Of a DNA stretch of 56,956 nucleotides, positions 41,446-49,020 are shown one piece after another. Within the stretch, counting starts at the first letter, position 1. Each line of letters starts with the position of its first letter. The stretch comes from Nitrospirota bacterium (lineage in GTDB: Bacteria > Nitrospirota > Nitrospiria > Nitrospirales > UBA8639): the NCBI GenBank assembly GCA_011088105.1, contig JAALKI010000017.1:1-56956 (forward strand). The letters are read 5' to 3'. The translations under genes and the position numbers were made by a program. Under the pieces are notes generated by a model that did not search any database, was not told the DNA's origin, and saw only the letters and a program-made list of their open reading frames with translations.

Positions 41446-43388
41446 AAACTCGAATCGTCTGGTGGGTTGCGCTGTTTCCATTGGTGGCATTCAATATGAT
41501 CACGAAGGAGCATGACGTATTAGCCAACACGCAGATCCCCACGACTCCACGCTATCTTCAAGGCAGAGTGGTGTATGTCGAGCCGAGCCAAACAAACAAA
41601 CCTGCCGAAGGGCTTGAAGTGGCCTTAGCCCAGTCTGGTGATAAAACACACACCAAAGCTCATGGAAAATTTCGTCTTCGCCTCCGTGCCCGGTTCAGCC
41701 CAGGAAAACTCATCACACTCCTCATTGACCACGAAGGCTGGCAAATTGAGCATCCGCTAGAAGGCGAACTCTATGTACCAGAGGATTTAATAGGCGAAGT
41801 GATCAAGGTTCGGCTACGGCCACTAGGAGCCAAGGAGTTTTTATCCGAAGAGCATGTCCAGCGGATGTTGGAAAAAGCCGTTGCTCAAGTCAAAGAAACA
41901 GTGAATCCAACTCAGGAGCAGCAAAAGATGGATTTAATTGGCCCTGTTCAAGAATGGGCCCAGAAGTATGGGTTGGGAGTTGAAGAAGTACAACATGCTA
42001 TTCAGAAATGGGCGGCCACAGTCACGGTTAACGAGCAGGCTTCTGAAGAAGATCTCCACAAGAAGGGGCTCAAAGAGTTAGCCGAGGAAAATTTTGGGAA
42101 AGCTATAGAATATTTTGACCACGCAGCTCAATCCAAAGCCAAACGGTTACAAAAGACACGAGAAGCGCTCAAACACCAGCAGGAGGCCTTCTCGAGGCTC
42201 ACCCAGGAAACCGTCAAAGAATTTAGGCTTGCCGGAGATACGGCTTACAACAATTACAAGTTCGGTAAAGCTCTCAAAGAGTATGAAAATGCAGGGAAAA
42301 GCCTTGAAAAAGATGGTTTTCCCGAATTATGGGCAGAAGTACAGATGGCTATCGCTAGTGCTAACTGGGCCATTGGAATCCGGACAAAGGCCCAAGCGGT
42401 GCATGAGCATCTCCAACGCGCTAAACAAGCATATAAAGAAGCCATCAAGGCATACGAACAACTTGGGCAAAAAGAGGGAAAAGCCAGCGCTCAGGTTGGA
42501 ATAGGAACTACGCTCCGCGATCAAGGGATTCGCACGGGGGGCGCGGCAGGCCAAGCGCTGTTAGTCAAAGCGGTGGCGGCGTATCGGGCGGCATTGGAGG
42601 TGTACACACAGACGGCATTGCCACAACAGTGGGCTACGACCCAGAATAATTTAGGGGCTGCGCTCGGCAATCAAGGGACTCGCACGGGGGGTGCGGCAGG
42701 CCAAGCGCTGTTAGCCGAAGCGGTGACGGCATATCGGGCGGCATTGGAGGTGCGGACCAGAGAATCTTTACCGCCACAATGGGCGCAAACGCATAATAAT
42801 CTGGCTGAGGCGGCTGTAGCCCTGGAGGATTGGGGACAGGTTGTGACCAGTTACACGAATGTGTTGGAATTCTACCCGGATTATCAAGATGCGTATTTAA
42901 CTGTGAATGGGGTCTTTCATGAAAAACTCTTTTACTTTGACGAGGCCTATGCGTTCAATGAGTCCTGGCTAGCAACCCACCCCGATGATGAATCAGCCAA
43001 GATGAATTTTGCCGAGGTGCATCTGACTACAGGGCGGTTTGGTGCGGCGGCACAACGCTTGTCCGATTTGTTGGGGCAGCCAGCTCTCGATGCGCAGGCG
43101 ATAATTCCTTTGAGTCTCCTCAAAATTCTTGCCTTCATGGGGCAAGGACAAGATGATCAGGTTTCTAAAAATCTGAATGGCTTGCATGCGACTGTGATCG
43201 CCCAACCAGAGGATTTTACGTTGGGATGGAGTTTTGAAGGCACAAAGTACTTTGTGAGCCAGCATGAGGCCTTTGTCTCTTCTAAAGAATGGGTGTTGGC
43301 ATTGTTGGCTGGTTTTAGTGGGACCACCCGTGAGAGAATGTTAACAGCGATTGAACAGGCGCAAGCCAAACTTCCGGCGAGGAAGTAA
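41442..43388 (+). CDS. Exported TPR protein partnered with the TIR protein
   Basis: A 648-residue protein. An N-terminal hydrophobic segment (IVWWVALFPLVAFNMI) is followed by a beta domain like that of its TIR partner (LQGRVVYVEPSQTNKPAEGL, KAHGKFRLRLRAR) and a long helical part. This begins with a coiled or helical stretch (HKKGLKELAEENFGKAIEYF) and contains TPRs. Two near-identical units read IRTGGAAGQALLVKAVAAYR and TRTGGAAGQALLAEAVTAYR, each ending in LPQQWATTQNNLG- or LPPQWAQTHNNLA-like helices, as in TPRs of many cyanobacterial and Nitrospira signalling proteins. C-terminal TPRs follow (FGAAAQRLSDLLGQ). It is translationally coupled to the TIR gene by a 4-base ATGA overlap. It may sense or bind an extracytoplasmic partner (inference). 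Confidence 0.75.
   Translation: MKTRIVWWVALFPLVAFNMITKEHDVLANTQIPTTPRYLQGRVVYVEPSQTNKPAEGLEVALAQSGDKTHTKAHGKFRLRLRARFSPGKLITLLIDHEGWQIEHPLEGELYVPEDLIGEVIKVRLRPLGAKEFLSEEHVQRMLEKAVAQVKETVNPTQEQQKMDLIGPVQEWAQKYGLGVEEVQHAIQKWAATVTVNEQASEEDLHKKGLKELAEENFGKAIEYFDHAAQSKAKRLQKTREALKHQQEAFSRLTQETVKEFRLAGDTAYNNYKFGKALKEYENAGKSLEKDGFPELWAEVQMAIASANWAIGIRTKAQAVHEHLQRAKQAYKEAIKAYEQLGQKEGKASAQVGIGTTLRDQGIRTGGAAGQALLVKAVAAYRAALEVYTQTALPQQWATTQNNLGAALGNQGTRTGGAAGQALLAEAVTAYRAALEVRTRESLPPQWAQTHNNLAEAAVALEDWGQVVTSYTNVLEFYPDYQDAYLTVNGVFHEKLFYFDEAYAFNESWLATHPDDESAKMNFAEVHLTTGRFGAAAQRLSDLLGQPALDAQAIIPLSLLKILAFMGQGQDDQVSKNLNGLHATVIAQPEDFTLGWSFEGTKYFVSQHEAFVSSKEWVLALLAGFSGTTRERMLTAIEQAQAKLPARK
42521..42800 (+). 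repeat. 150-bp tandem repeat in the TPR gene
   Basis: Starting at TCAAGGGATTCGCACGGGGG (42521) the sequence recurs 150 bases later (42671, TCAAGGGACTCGCACGGGGG), giving two 50-residue protein units with high nucleotide identity. The close similarity implies recent duplication or ongoing expansion and contraction of TPR units. Confidence 0.7.
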
Positions 43389-43524
43389 GGCGAATATCAC
43401 CTGCCAAAGGTTCTTTTGTTCCTTCTTTCCCAGTTGGAACACGACACAATTTCATAAGTGACAGAGATAGCTTGTATGGCAAGGAGTTTTTCACCCTCTG
43501 CTTCACGTGTATTGACAAGGTCCC

Positions 43525-44151
43525 ATGATTCTTCCGCAACCGCTTCCTCAATCATTTTTTCATCGACCAACATTGCATGTCGCCAAAGATTTGCTGGGAA
43601 AATATTTGATTCGTGAAGGCGAACATCATGCCTGTGTGGTTCGGATTGTTGATGTCGAAGCCTATGTGGGGCCTGAGGATCGAGCCTGTCATGCTTCGAA
43701 AGGGCGAACCAAGCGAACGGAAGTGCTCTTTGGTCCTCCTGGGATGACCTATGTGTACCTCATTTATGGCATGTATCATTGTTTCAACTTGGTCACGGAA
43801 CGGATTGATTTTCCGGCAGCGGTGTTAATCCGCGGGATTGAGGTTGATGGTCCAGGCGTCCCTTCTGATCGTGTGCGGATCAATGGCCCTGGGCGGGTCT
43901 CTCGGCATCTGAATATTGATCGAACGCTGAATGCATGGGATGCTACCTTGGGGCAGGCCCTTTGGATTGAAGATCGAGGGGAACGTATTCCCCCCAGGCA
44001 GATCCAGGCGCTTCCTAGAATTGGTATCGATTATGCGGGAACCTGGGCAGCCAAACCCTGGCGGTTTTGCCTGCCAGATCACACCAACCCACCCCAAAAA
44101 CGAACACGGCAGAGGCGAGCGACCACAAGGGGAAAGTCAGAACTCTCTTGA
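43525..44151 (+). CDS. mpg: 3-methyladenine DNA glycosylase (AAG/Mpg family)
   Basis: A 208-residue alkyladenine DNA glycosylase of the Mpg/AAG fold, which removes alkylated and deaminated purines. Signatures are VAKDLLGKYLIR, VVRIVDVEAYVGPEDRACHA (catalytic Glu in VEAY), RTEVLFGPPGMTYVYLIYGM, YHCFNLVTE with the intercalating Tyr/His region, NGPGRVSRHLNI (usually GPGkL.kal.i) and RIGIDYAGTWAAKPWRF at the end. The tail is basic (QKRTRQRRATTRGK). It stands alone, with its own start at 43525. Confidence 0.93.
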   Translation: MILPQPLPQSFFHRPTLHVAKDLLGKYLIREGEHHACVVRIVDVEAYVGPEDRACHASKGRTKRTEVLFGPPGMTYVYLIYGMYHCFNLVTERIDFPAAVLIRGIEVDGPGVPSDRVRINGPGRVSRHLNIDRTLNAWDATLGQALWIEDRGERIPPRQIQALPRIGIDYAGTWAAKPWRFCLPDHTNPPQKRTRQRRATTRGKSELS

Positions 44152-44236
44152 AGAGGGTTCAGTGAATGGGGTAGGGTATTTGCTGAGTCAACGTTTCACA
44201 GATCATTTTCATGAAATTCATCATGGAGGCTTATAG

Positions 44237-44329
44237 ATGGGAAATCCACTCGATACCATTTCAGGGACGATTATTGCTGGATTCGTGCTCACGGGTATTC
44301 TGTATGTTGTCGTCAGCCTGCTCGTGTGA
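44237..44329 (+). CDS. 30-residue membrane peptide
   Basis: The frame encodes MGNPLDTISGTIIAGFVLTG followed by ILYVVVSLLV, a single transmembrane helix. GGAGG lies seven bases upstream of the ATG, an excellent ribosome-binding site. It precedes the PuuD-like gene by 58 bases and could be a small subunit of the same membrane complex. Too short for family assignment. Confidence 0.5.
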   Translation: MGNPLDTISGTIIAGFVLTGILYVVVSLLV

Positions 44330-44387
44330 TGCGAGCTGAACACGTCTTACCAACTTTCACGGACATTTCACATAAGAGGTCGAAAAT

Positions 44388-44867
44388 ATGGAAACATTGT
44401 TAGCCTGGGGGCATTTCCTCGCAGGTATTACCTGGATCGGTATCTTGTACTACTTTAATTTTATCCAAGTCCCATTTTTGAAGGTGGTGACGCCGGAAAC
44501 TAAGGCTGAAGCCTTCAAATCGCTCGTCCCCAATGCCTTGTGGTGGTTTCGATGGGGTGCCTTGTTGACGTGGCTTTTTGGCGCGGCGCTCTTAGTGAAC
44601 CAAGGCAGGCTGGGGTCGGCATTTATGTTGCAAGGGGAGCATGCCATTATTGGGATGGGGGCTTGGTTAGGCACCATTATGTTATTCAATGTGTGGGGGA
44701 TTATTTGGCCTAATCAGAAAAAAGTCTTGGGCATGAAAGAAGCCACTCCCGAGGAAAAGGCCAAGTCCGCTCGTGTGGCCCTCTTGGCCTCCCGAACAAA
44801 TACGATGCTCTCTATTCCCATGTTATTCTTTATGGCTTCTTCCGGGCATGCGTCTGGATTATTTTAG
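44388..44867 (+). CDS. PuuD/urate-hydroxylase-type membrane protein, short form
   Basis: A 159-residue membrane protein with four or more helices, resembling the N-terminal part of the PuuD/urate oxidase N-terminal family: WGHFLAGITWIGILYYFNFI, PNALWWFRWGALLTWLFGAA, MGAWLGTIMLFNVWGIIWPN, and a final helix after ARVALLASRTNTMLSIPM. Full-length PuuD has eight helices and a C-terminal cytochrome c. Here only the first half and no CxxCH is present, so urate oxidation cannot be assumed. Histidines H8 and the H of GEHAIIGMG could bind haem. It follows a 30-residue membrane peptide with a strong ribosome-binding site. No purine genes are adjacent. Confidence 0.65.
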   Translation: METLLAWGHFLAGITWIGILYYFNFIQVPFLKVVTPETKAEAFKSLVPNALWWFRWGALLTWLFGAALLVNQGRLGSAFMLQGEHAIIGMGAWLGTIMLFNVWGIIWPNQKKVLGMKEATPEEKAKSARVALLASRTNTMLSIPMLFFMASSGHASGLF

Positions 44868-44887
44868 GCAAGTCATGGCCTAGGCCT

Positions 44888-44910
44888 CTCCTCCTATCAA
44901 AGAGGAGGAG
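44888..44910 (+). terminator. Hairpin after the PuuD-like gene
   Basis: CTCCTCCT, loop ATCAAAG, AGGAGGAG: a perfect 8-bp GC-rich stem 21 bases past the stop codon. No T-run follows directly, so efficiency is uncertain. Confidence 0.4.
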
Positions 44911-44985
44911 GGGTAAGGTTCTAGTCAGGATCTTTGTGGTTATGCCGATGCCTGCTATTCAGGTCCGTCAGCGTCTTCTCACCAC

Positions 44986-45630
44986 ATGAGTGCACCTGTA
45001 CCTTCACCCCAAGAAGCTGAAACGCTCAAAGCTCTTCTTCAAGGCGATGAAGCGGCCTTTTCTGCATTAGTCGAGACCTATTATAGCCCTCTTCTGCGAT
45101 TAGCCATGGCCCATGTGCCTAGTCAGGCGGTTGCAGAAGAAGTTGTCCAAGAAACCTGGTTGGGTGTGCTTGAAGGCCTGCCAAAATTTGAAGGCCGATC
45201 TTCACTGAAAACATGGATATTTCGAATTTTGATCAATCGGGCCAAGACCCGAGGCATACGCGAACGCCGGTACGAACCTCTTTCTCATGGGTTCCTTGAT
45301 GATGAGGGGAACGAGCAGCCTGAGCAGGAATATTTTCTTGCTAGTGGCCCCATGAGTGACCATTGGGCGGTGCTCCCTCAAAGTTGGGATGCGGCCACGC
45401 CAGAACGACTGCTTCTTTCAAAGGAAAGCCGCACACAGATTGATGCCGCGATTGCCTCTCTTCCCCCGACCCAACGGCATGTGATCACATTGAGGGATGT
45501 TGAGGGGTTTACGTCCCTTGAAGTCTGTAACATTCTGGATCTCACAGAGACTAATCAGCGTGTTCTTCTCCATCGTGCGAGGTCTCGATCAGAAAGATAC
45601 TGGAGCCCTATGTGCAAGGATCTCACGTAA
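44986..45630 (+). CDS. ECF-type RNA polymerase sigma factor
   Basis: A 214-residue sigma-70 family protein with only regions 2 and 4, as in ECF (RpoE-like) sigmas. Region 2: AFSALVETYYSPLLRLAMAH and AEEVVQETWLGVLEGLPKFE with SLKTWIFRILINRAKTRGIR (the -10-melting helix). Region 4: SLPPTQRHVITLRDVEGFTS and LEVCNILDLTETNQRVLLHR, a helix-turn-helix for the -35. The linker (about 110-140) is longer than usual. The anti-sigma gene starts three bases after the stop, so the pair is coupled. Targets unknown. Confidence 0.93.
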   Translation: MSAPVPSPQEAETLKALLQGDEAAFSALVETYYSPLLRLAMAHVPSQAVAEEVVQETWLGVLEGLPKFEGRSSLKTWIFRILINRAKTRGIRERRYEPLSHGFLDDEGNEQPEQEYFLASGPMSDHWAVLPQSWDAATPERLLLSKESRTQIDAAIASLPPTQRHVITLRDVEGFTSLEVCNILDLTETNQRVLLHRARSRSERYWSPMCKDLT

Positions 45631-45633
45631 GCG

Positions 45634-45909
45634 ATGACTAGCAAACTCAAACAGGCACTTATGAGTTACATGGCAGGAAACATGACTTGCAAAGCCGTCA
45701 CCAATGTTATTACCGACTATCTAGAAGGTGCGTTACCCTTTTGGGACTGGGTCCGGTTTCACATGCATCTGGGTATGTGTTTTGGCTGCAGAAATTATTT
45801 GCGTCAAATGAAACAGACTATTAAAACTTTAGAGAAGCTTCCAAGTGAGCCCATGCCTCCGGCCATTCGCGATGAACTGCTCAAACGGTTCAAGGATTGG
45901 AAACGCTAA
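45634..45909 (+). CDS. Zinc-binding anti-sigma factor
   Basis: A 91-residue protein with the ZAS motif of anti-sigma factors (HxxxCxxC): HLGMCFGCRNYL. Also seen are MTCKAVTNVITDYLEGAL ('C......l..yldg.l' of the zf-HC2 family) and a C-terminal helix that would pack on the sigma factor. There is no transmembrane segment, so it is a cytoplasmic anti-sigma, possibly redox-sensitive through its Cys ligands. It starts three bases after the ECF sigma stop. Confidence 0.82.
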   Translation: MTSKLKQALMSYMAGNMTCKAVTNVITDYLEGALPFWDWVRFHMHLGMCFGCRNYLRQMKQTIKTLEKLPSEPMPPAIRDELLKRFKDWKR

Positions 45910-46104
45910 CAGGGCCCAATAGTGAAACGGCAATGGCCAGGTTCAAGGGCTTGGTGTCTCATCGCATTCCTCTCTTTGATGGTTCGACGATCATGAATGG
46001 AGAGGGATGACGAACATACTGCCTTCTCACTGCTTCCCATTCTGCCTCACCCCTCATTGATCTCAACCTTGCATCGTTACCGGGTTTCCCCTACGGTAGG
46101 GAAA

Positions 46105-47721
46105 ATGTCTCAACGACTACAATATATGTGTGGCGCGGTGTTGACAGGCCTGTTGTATGGCCTGTGCTTGGCGGACATGGGGCTTGATGCGCCGTGGAGT
46201 GGCGTTGCTTGGATAGCTTTGATTCCTCTTCATTGGGTGTTGCGGAATGCGACGCTGCGGCAGACCTTCTGGTGTGGCTGGTTGGCTGGACTTGTGGCTT
46301 TTGTGGGGACGATGTATTGGGTCATTACAGCCATGCATTTGTATGGGAAAGTCCCGTTGAGCATCAGTGTCTGTCTCATGCTGTTATTGGCTGCCTATTT
46401 AGGAATGTATGTGGCGTTGTATGCATTGGGTGTCGCATGGATGCAACGGCAACATGCCCATCTTCTGTTTTTGGGAGCACCAAGTCTGTGGGTTGCGCTT
46501 GAACTCCTCCGCACATCTTTTCTCAGTGGGCTTCCGTGGGGACTCTTCGGCTATTCGCAGTATCAGGCTTTAACCATCATTCAATTTTCTGATATCACCG
46601 GCGTCTATGGGATTTCTTTTTTATTGGTGCTTGTCAATATTGTCCTCTATCAGATAGGAGATTGGCTCTCCGTTCGACGTCGACCGCATTCGACGTGGCC
46701 TTTCCCTTGGCGGGCATCTTTGTGCATGTTGTCGGTTCTATATTTTGTGATGGCCTATGGCACATGGTCACTCGGTCATGAAGATTTTTTAGCTGGTGAG
46801 ACCAAGAGGCTTCGCATTGGTCTGGTCCAAGCAAACATTGACCAGGGGCAGAAATGGGATCAGGCCTATCGCCAAGAGACGTTGAATCGGTACATGCAAT
46901 TTACTCAAGAGACGGGAAAAGAAAATGATTTGATCATTTGGCCAGAAGCGGCCACACCATTTCTTTATGAACAAGAGCCAGCCTATCAGGCGCTAGTTGC
47001 CTCATTGATTGAAAAAACAAATACGCCATTGCTCTTTGGCAGTCCGGCCTTGCGATATGACCCTGATCGTCACCCGTATCTTTTGAATAGCGCGTTTTTA
47101 CTTGACCGGAGTGGTGAAATTGTTGGGCGTTATGACAAACAACATCTTGTGCCATTTGGTGAATATATCCCCCTGCAATGGCTCTTTTCATTCTTAGATA
47201 AACTCGTAGTGGGAATTGGAGATTTTCGATCGGGGCCCGGACCGACACTCTTGTCTCTCCCACAGGTTGCCGTGAGTCCCGAAGAGCTCTCATCATCTGA
47301 ATCACCCATTCGATTTGGTGTCGCCATTTGCTTTGAGGTGATTTTTCCGGATCTTGTGCGCACGTTAGCCAATGAAGGCGCGAATTTTTTAGTGACGATT
47401 ACCAACGATGCCTGGTTTGGACGGACCGTGGCGCCCTATCAACATTTTGCTATGGTGGTCTTTCGAGCCGTTGAAAACCGAATGGCGTTTGCACGGGCAG
47501 CCAATACCGGTATCTCCGGTTTTGTGGCTCCGGACGGTCGTATTAGCAAGGCTACGTCTATTTACACGGCGCAATCTCTGGCCGGCATGATTCCCCTCCG
47601 CTCTGCAGAAACGTTTTACACCCAATTTGGCAATGTGTTTGCTTGGGGCTGTGTTATACTTGCGGGAATTTTGTTATGGTTGGCGCGCCGCACCGGCCAC
47701 CAAGACGGCATTGTGCCGTAA
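46105..47721 (+). CDS. lnt: Apolipoprotein N-acyltransferase
   Basis: A 538-residue Lnt, which adds the third acyl chain to diacylated lipoproteins in the inner membrane. About seven N-terminal helices precede a nitrilase-like domain. The catalytic triad is visible: Glu in DLIIWPEAATPFLYE, Lys in VGRYDKQHLVPFGEYIPL and Cys in FGVAICFEVIFPD. FLVTITNDAWFGRTVAPYQH and HFAMVVFRAVENRMAFARAA are family blocks. I chose the ATG at 46105 (AGGGA upstream); an open frame reaches back to 45997 but those residues are not membrane-like. Many lipoproteins in this window need this enzyme, and lolC/E and lolD lie in the same run of genes. Confidence 0.93.
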   Translation: MSQRLQYMCGAVLTGLLYGLCLADMGLDAPWSGVAWIALIPLHWVLRNATLRQTFWCGWLAGLVAFVGTMYWVITAMHLYGKVPLSISVCLMLLLAAYLGMYVALYALGVAWMQRQHAHLLFLGAPSLWVALELLRTSFLSGLPWGLFGYSQYQALTIIQFSDITGVYGISFLLVLVNIVLYQIGDWLSVRRRPHSTWPFPWRASLCMLSVLYFVMAYGTWSLGHEDFLAGETKRLRIGLVQANIDQGQKWDQAYRQETLNRYMQFTQETGKENDLIIWPEAATPFLYEQEPAYQALVASLIEKTNTPLLFGSPALRYDPDRHPYLLNSAFLLDRSGEIVGRYDKQHLVPFGEYIPLQWLFSFLDKLVVGIGDFRSGPGPTLLSLPQVAVSPEELSSSESPIRFGVAICFEVIFPDLVRTLANEGANFLVTITNDAWFGRTVAPYQHFAMVVFRAVENRMAFARAANTGISGFVAPDGRISKATSIYTAQSLAGMIPLRSAETFYTQFGNVFAWGCVILAGILLWLARRTGHQDGIVP

Positions 47722-47746
47722 CAGGAATATTGTAAGGAGACATGGC

Positions 47747-48860
47747 ATGATTGAAGACTTGGCTACGCGAATGAAACAGATTGATGAGCAGATTTCAGAT
47801 TTACGGAGGCGTCTTTGACGTTCCTCGGTTAACCAACGAACTTGATGAAATCGAGCGAGAAAGCGCACAACCTGACTTTTGGCACAACGCCGGCGTGGCG
47901 GCCAAGGTCGGACGTCGAAAGGCGACTATCGAACGGGAGCTTTTCAGAGTCACCGATCTCGAACGTCAGCAGGTCGATTTATCAGCGATAATCGAATTAG
48001 TGGGTGAGCAGGACGATCCTGACCTTCAGCAAGAACTCAAAACGAGTCTGCAAGAGCTGGAAGCGACGCTTGAACATCTTCAAGTCGAAATGCTCCTATC
48101 TGGCGAGCATGATCAGGCCAACGCCATTCTCAACATTCATCCCGGCGCTGGAGGAACCGAGTCTCAGGATTGGGCTCAGATGCTTATGCGGATGTATGTG
48201 CGTTGGGCGGAACAACAGAGGTACAACGTCGAGACCATTGATCTGCAACCAGGAGACGAAGCGGGTATTAAAAGCGTGACATTAGGAATCAGTGGCCCGC
48301 ATGCCTATGGCTATCTCAAAGCCGAAGCCGGTGTCCATCGGTTGGTTCGGATTTCTCCTTTCGATGCCAATAAGCGCCGCCATACGTCGTTTTCGTCTGT
48401 GTTTGTTTATCCAGAACTTGATGACACAGTAAAGGTTGAGATTGATGAGAAGGATCTCAAAATTGATACATTTCGCGCCGGCGGCGCTGGTGGCCAAAAC
48501 GTCAACAAAGTCGAAACCGCCATTCGCATGACGCATCTCCCAACAGGCATTGTGGTGCAATGTCAAAATGAACGGTCACAACTCCAAAATCGGTTAGGCG
48601 CGATGCGTGTGATGAAGGCGAAATTGTTCGAGGTGGAATCAAAAAAGAAGGAAGCGGAGTTTCAAAATATTGTCGGTGAAAAAAAAGACATTGGCTGGGG
48701 AAGCCAGATTCGATCCTATGTGTTTCAACCCTATCAGATGGTGAAGGATCATCGAACGAATGAAGAGTCTGGCAACGTGAGTGCTGTGATGGATGGCGGG
48801 ATAACCCCCTTCATCGAAGCCTATTTAAAGTATCGTGCGGCGGAGGTCTCATCCAATTGA
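47747..48860 (+). CDS. prfB: Peptide chain release factor 2, made by +1 frameshift
   Basis: RF2, which releases peptides at UGA and UAA. Translation starts at ATG 47747 ([20 protein letters not shown]), reaches the in-frame TGA at 47816-47818 after 23 codons, and continues in the +1 frame from GAC at 47817 to 48860. That gives a 370-residue protein. The GGQ peptidyl-hydrolysis motif is in [20 protein letters not shown], and [20 protein letters not shown] precedes it. A standard gene-finder will call only the second frame from 47781 and lose the true N-terminus. The gene lies 25 bases after lnt. Confidence 0.95.
47805..47819 (+). promoter_or_regulatory. Programmed +1 frameshift site of prfB
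   Basis: GGAGG (47805-47809), a 3-base spacer (CGT), CTT, then TGA and C (47813-47819). This is the classic RF2 site, with SD-like sequence, CTT slippery codon, in-frame UGA and following C. The spacing is identical to that of E. coli. Low RF2 slows UGA termination and favours slippage, giving autoregulation. Confidence 0.92.
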
Positions 48861-48960
48861 TGTTCAATGAAATACTCCGCTGTAGGCCGCGAGGCATTTC
48901 ATTGAAACATTCATTAGTATTGAGAAACCACGGTTTCTCAAGCTCTTCCTTTGAGGAAGT
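48861..48960 (+). repeat. Structured intergenic element, copy B
   Basis: Between prfB and lysS. Outer stem TTCAATGAAAT (48863-48873) with ATTTCATTGAA (48896-48906); second hairpin TTGAGAAACC-AC-GGTTTCTCAA (48920-48941, perfect 10-bp stem); third hairpin CTTCC-TTTGA-GGAAG (48945-48959). The words AATGAAA.ACTCCG, ATTGA.AA and CTTTGAG occur in the same order and spacing as in copy A at 38273, while the second-stem bases differ in compensating pairs. Confidence 0.55.
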
Positions 48961-49020
48961 GACCTCTGGCTATGCTATGGAGAAGATCAACCATCTCATT
49001 AACAGACGAGACTATCCTCT

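Noticed and set aside
45997-46104. N-terminal extension of Lnt
   Set aside because: The added residues lack membrane character and the ATG at 46105 has AGGGA upstream.
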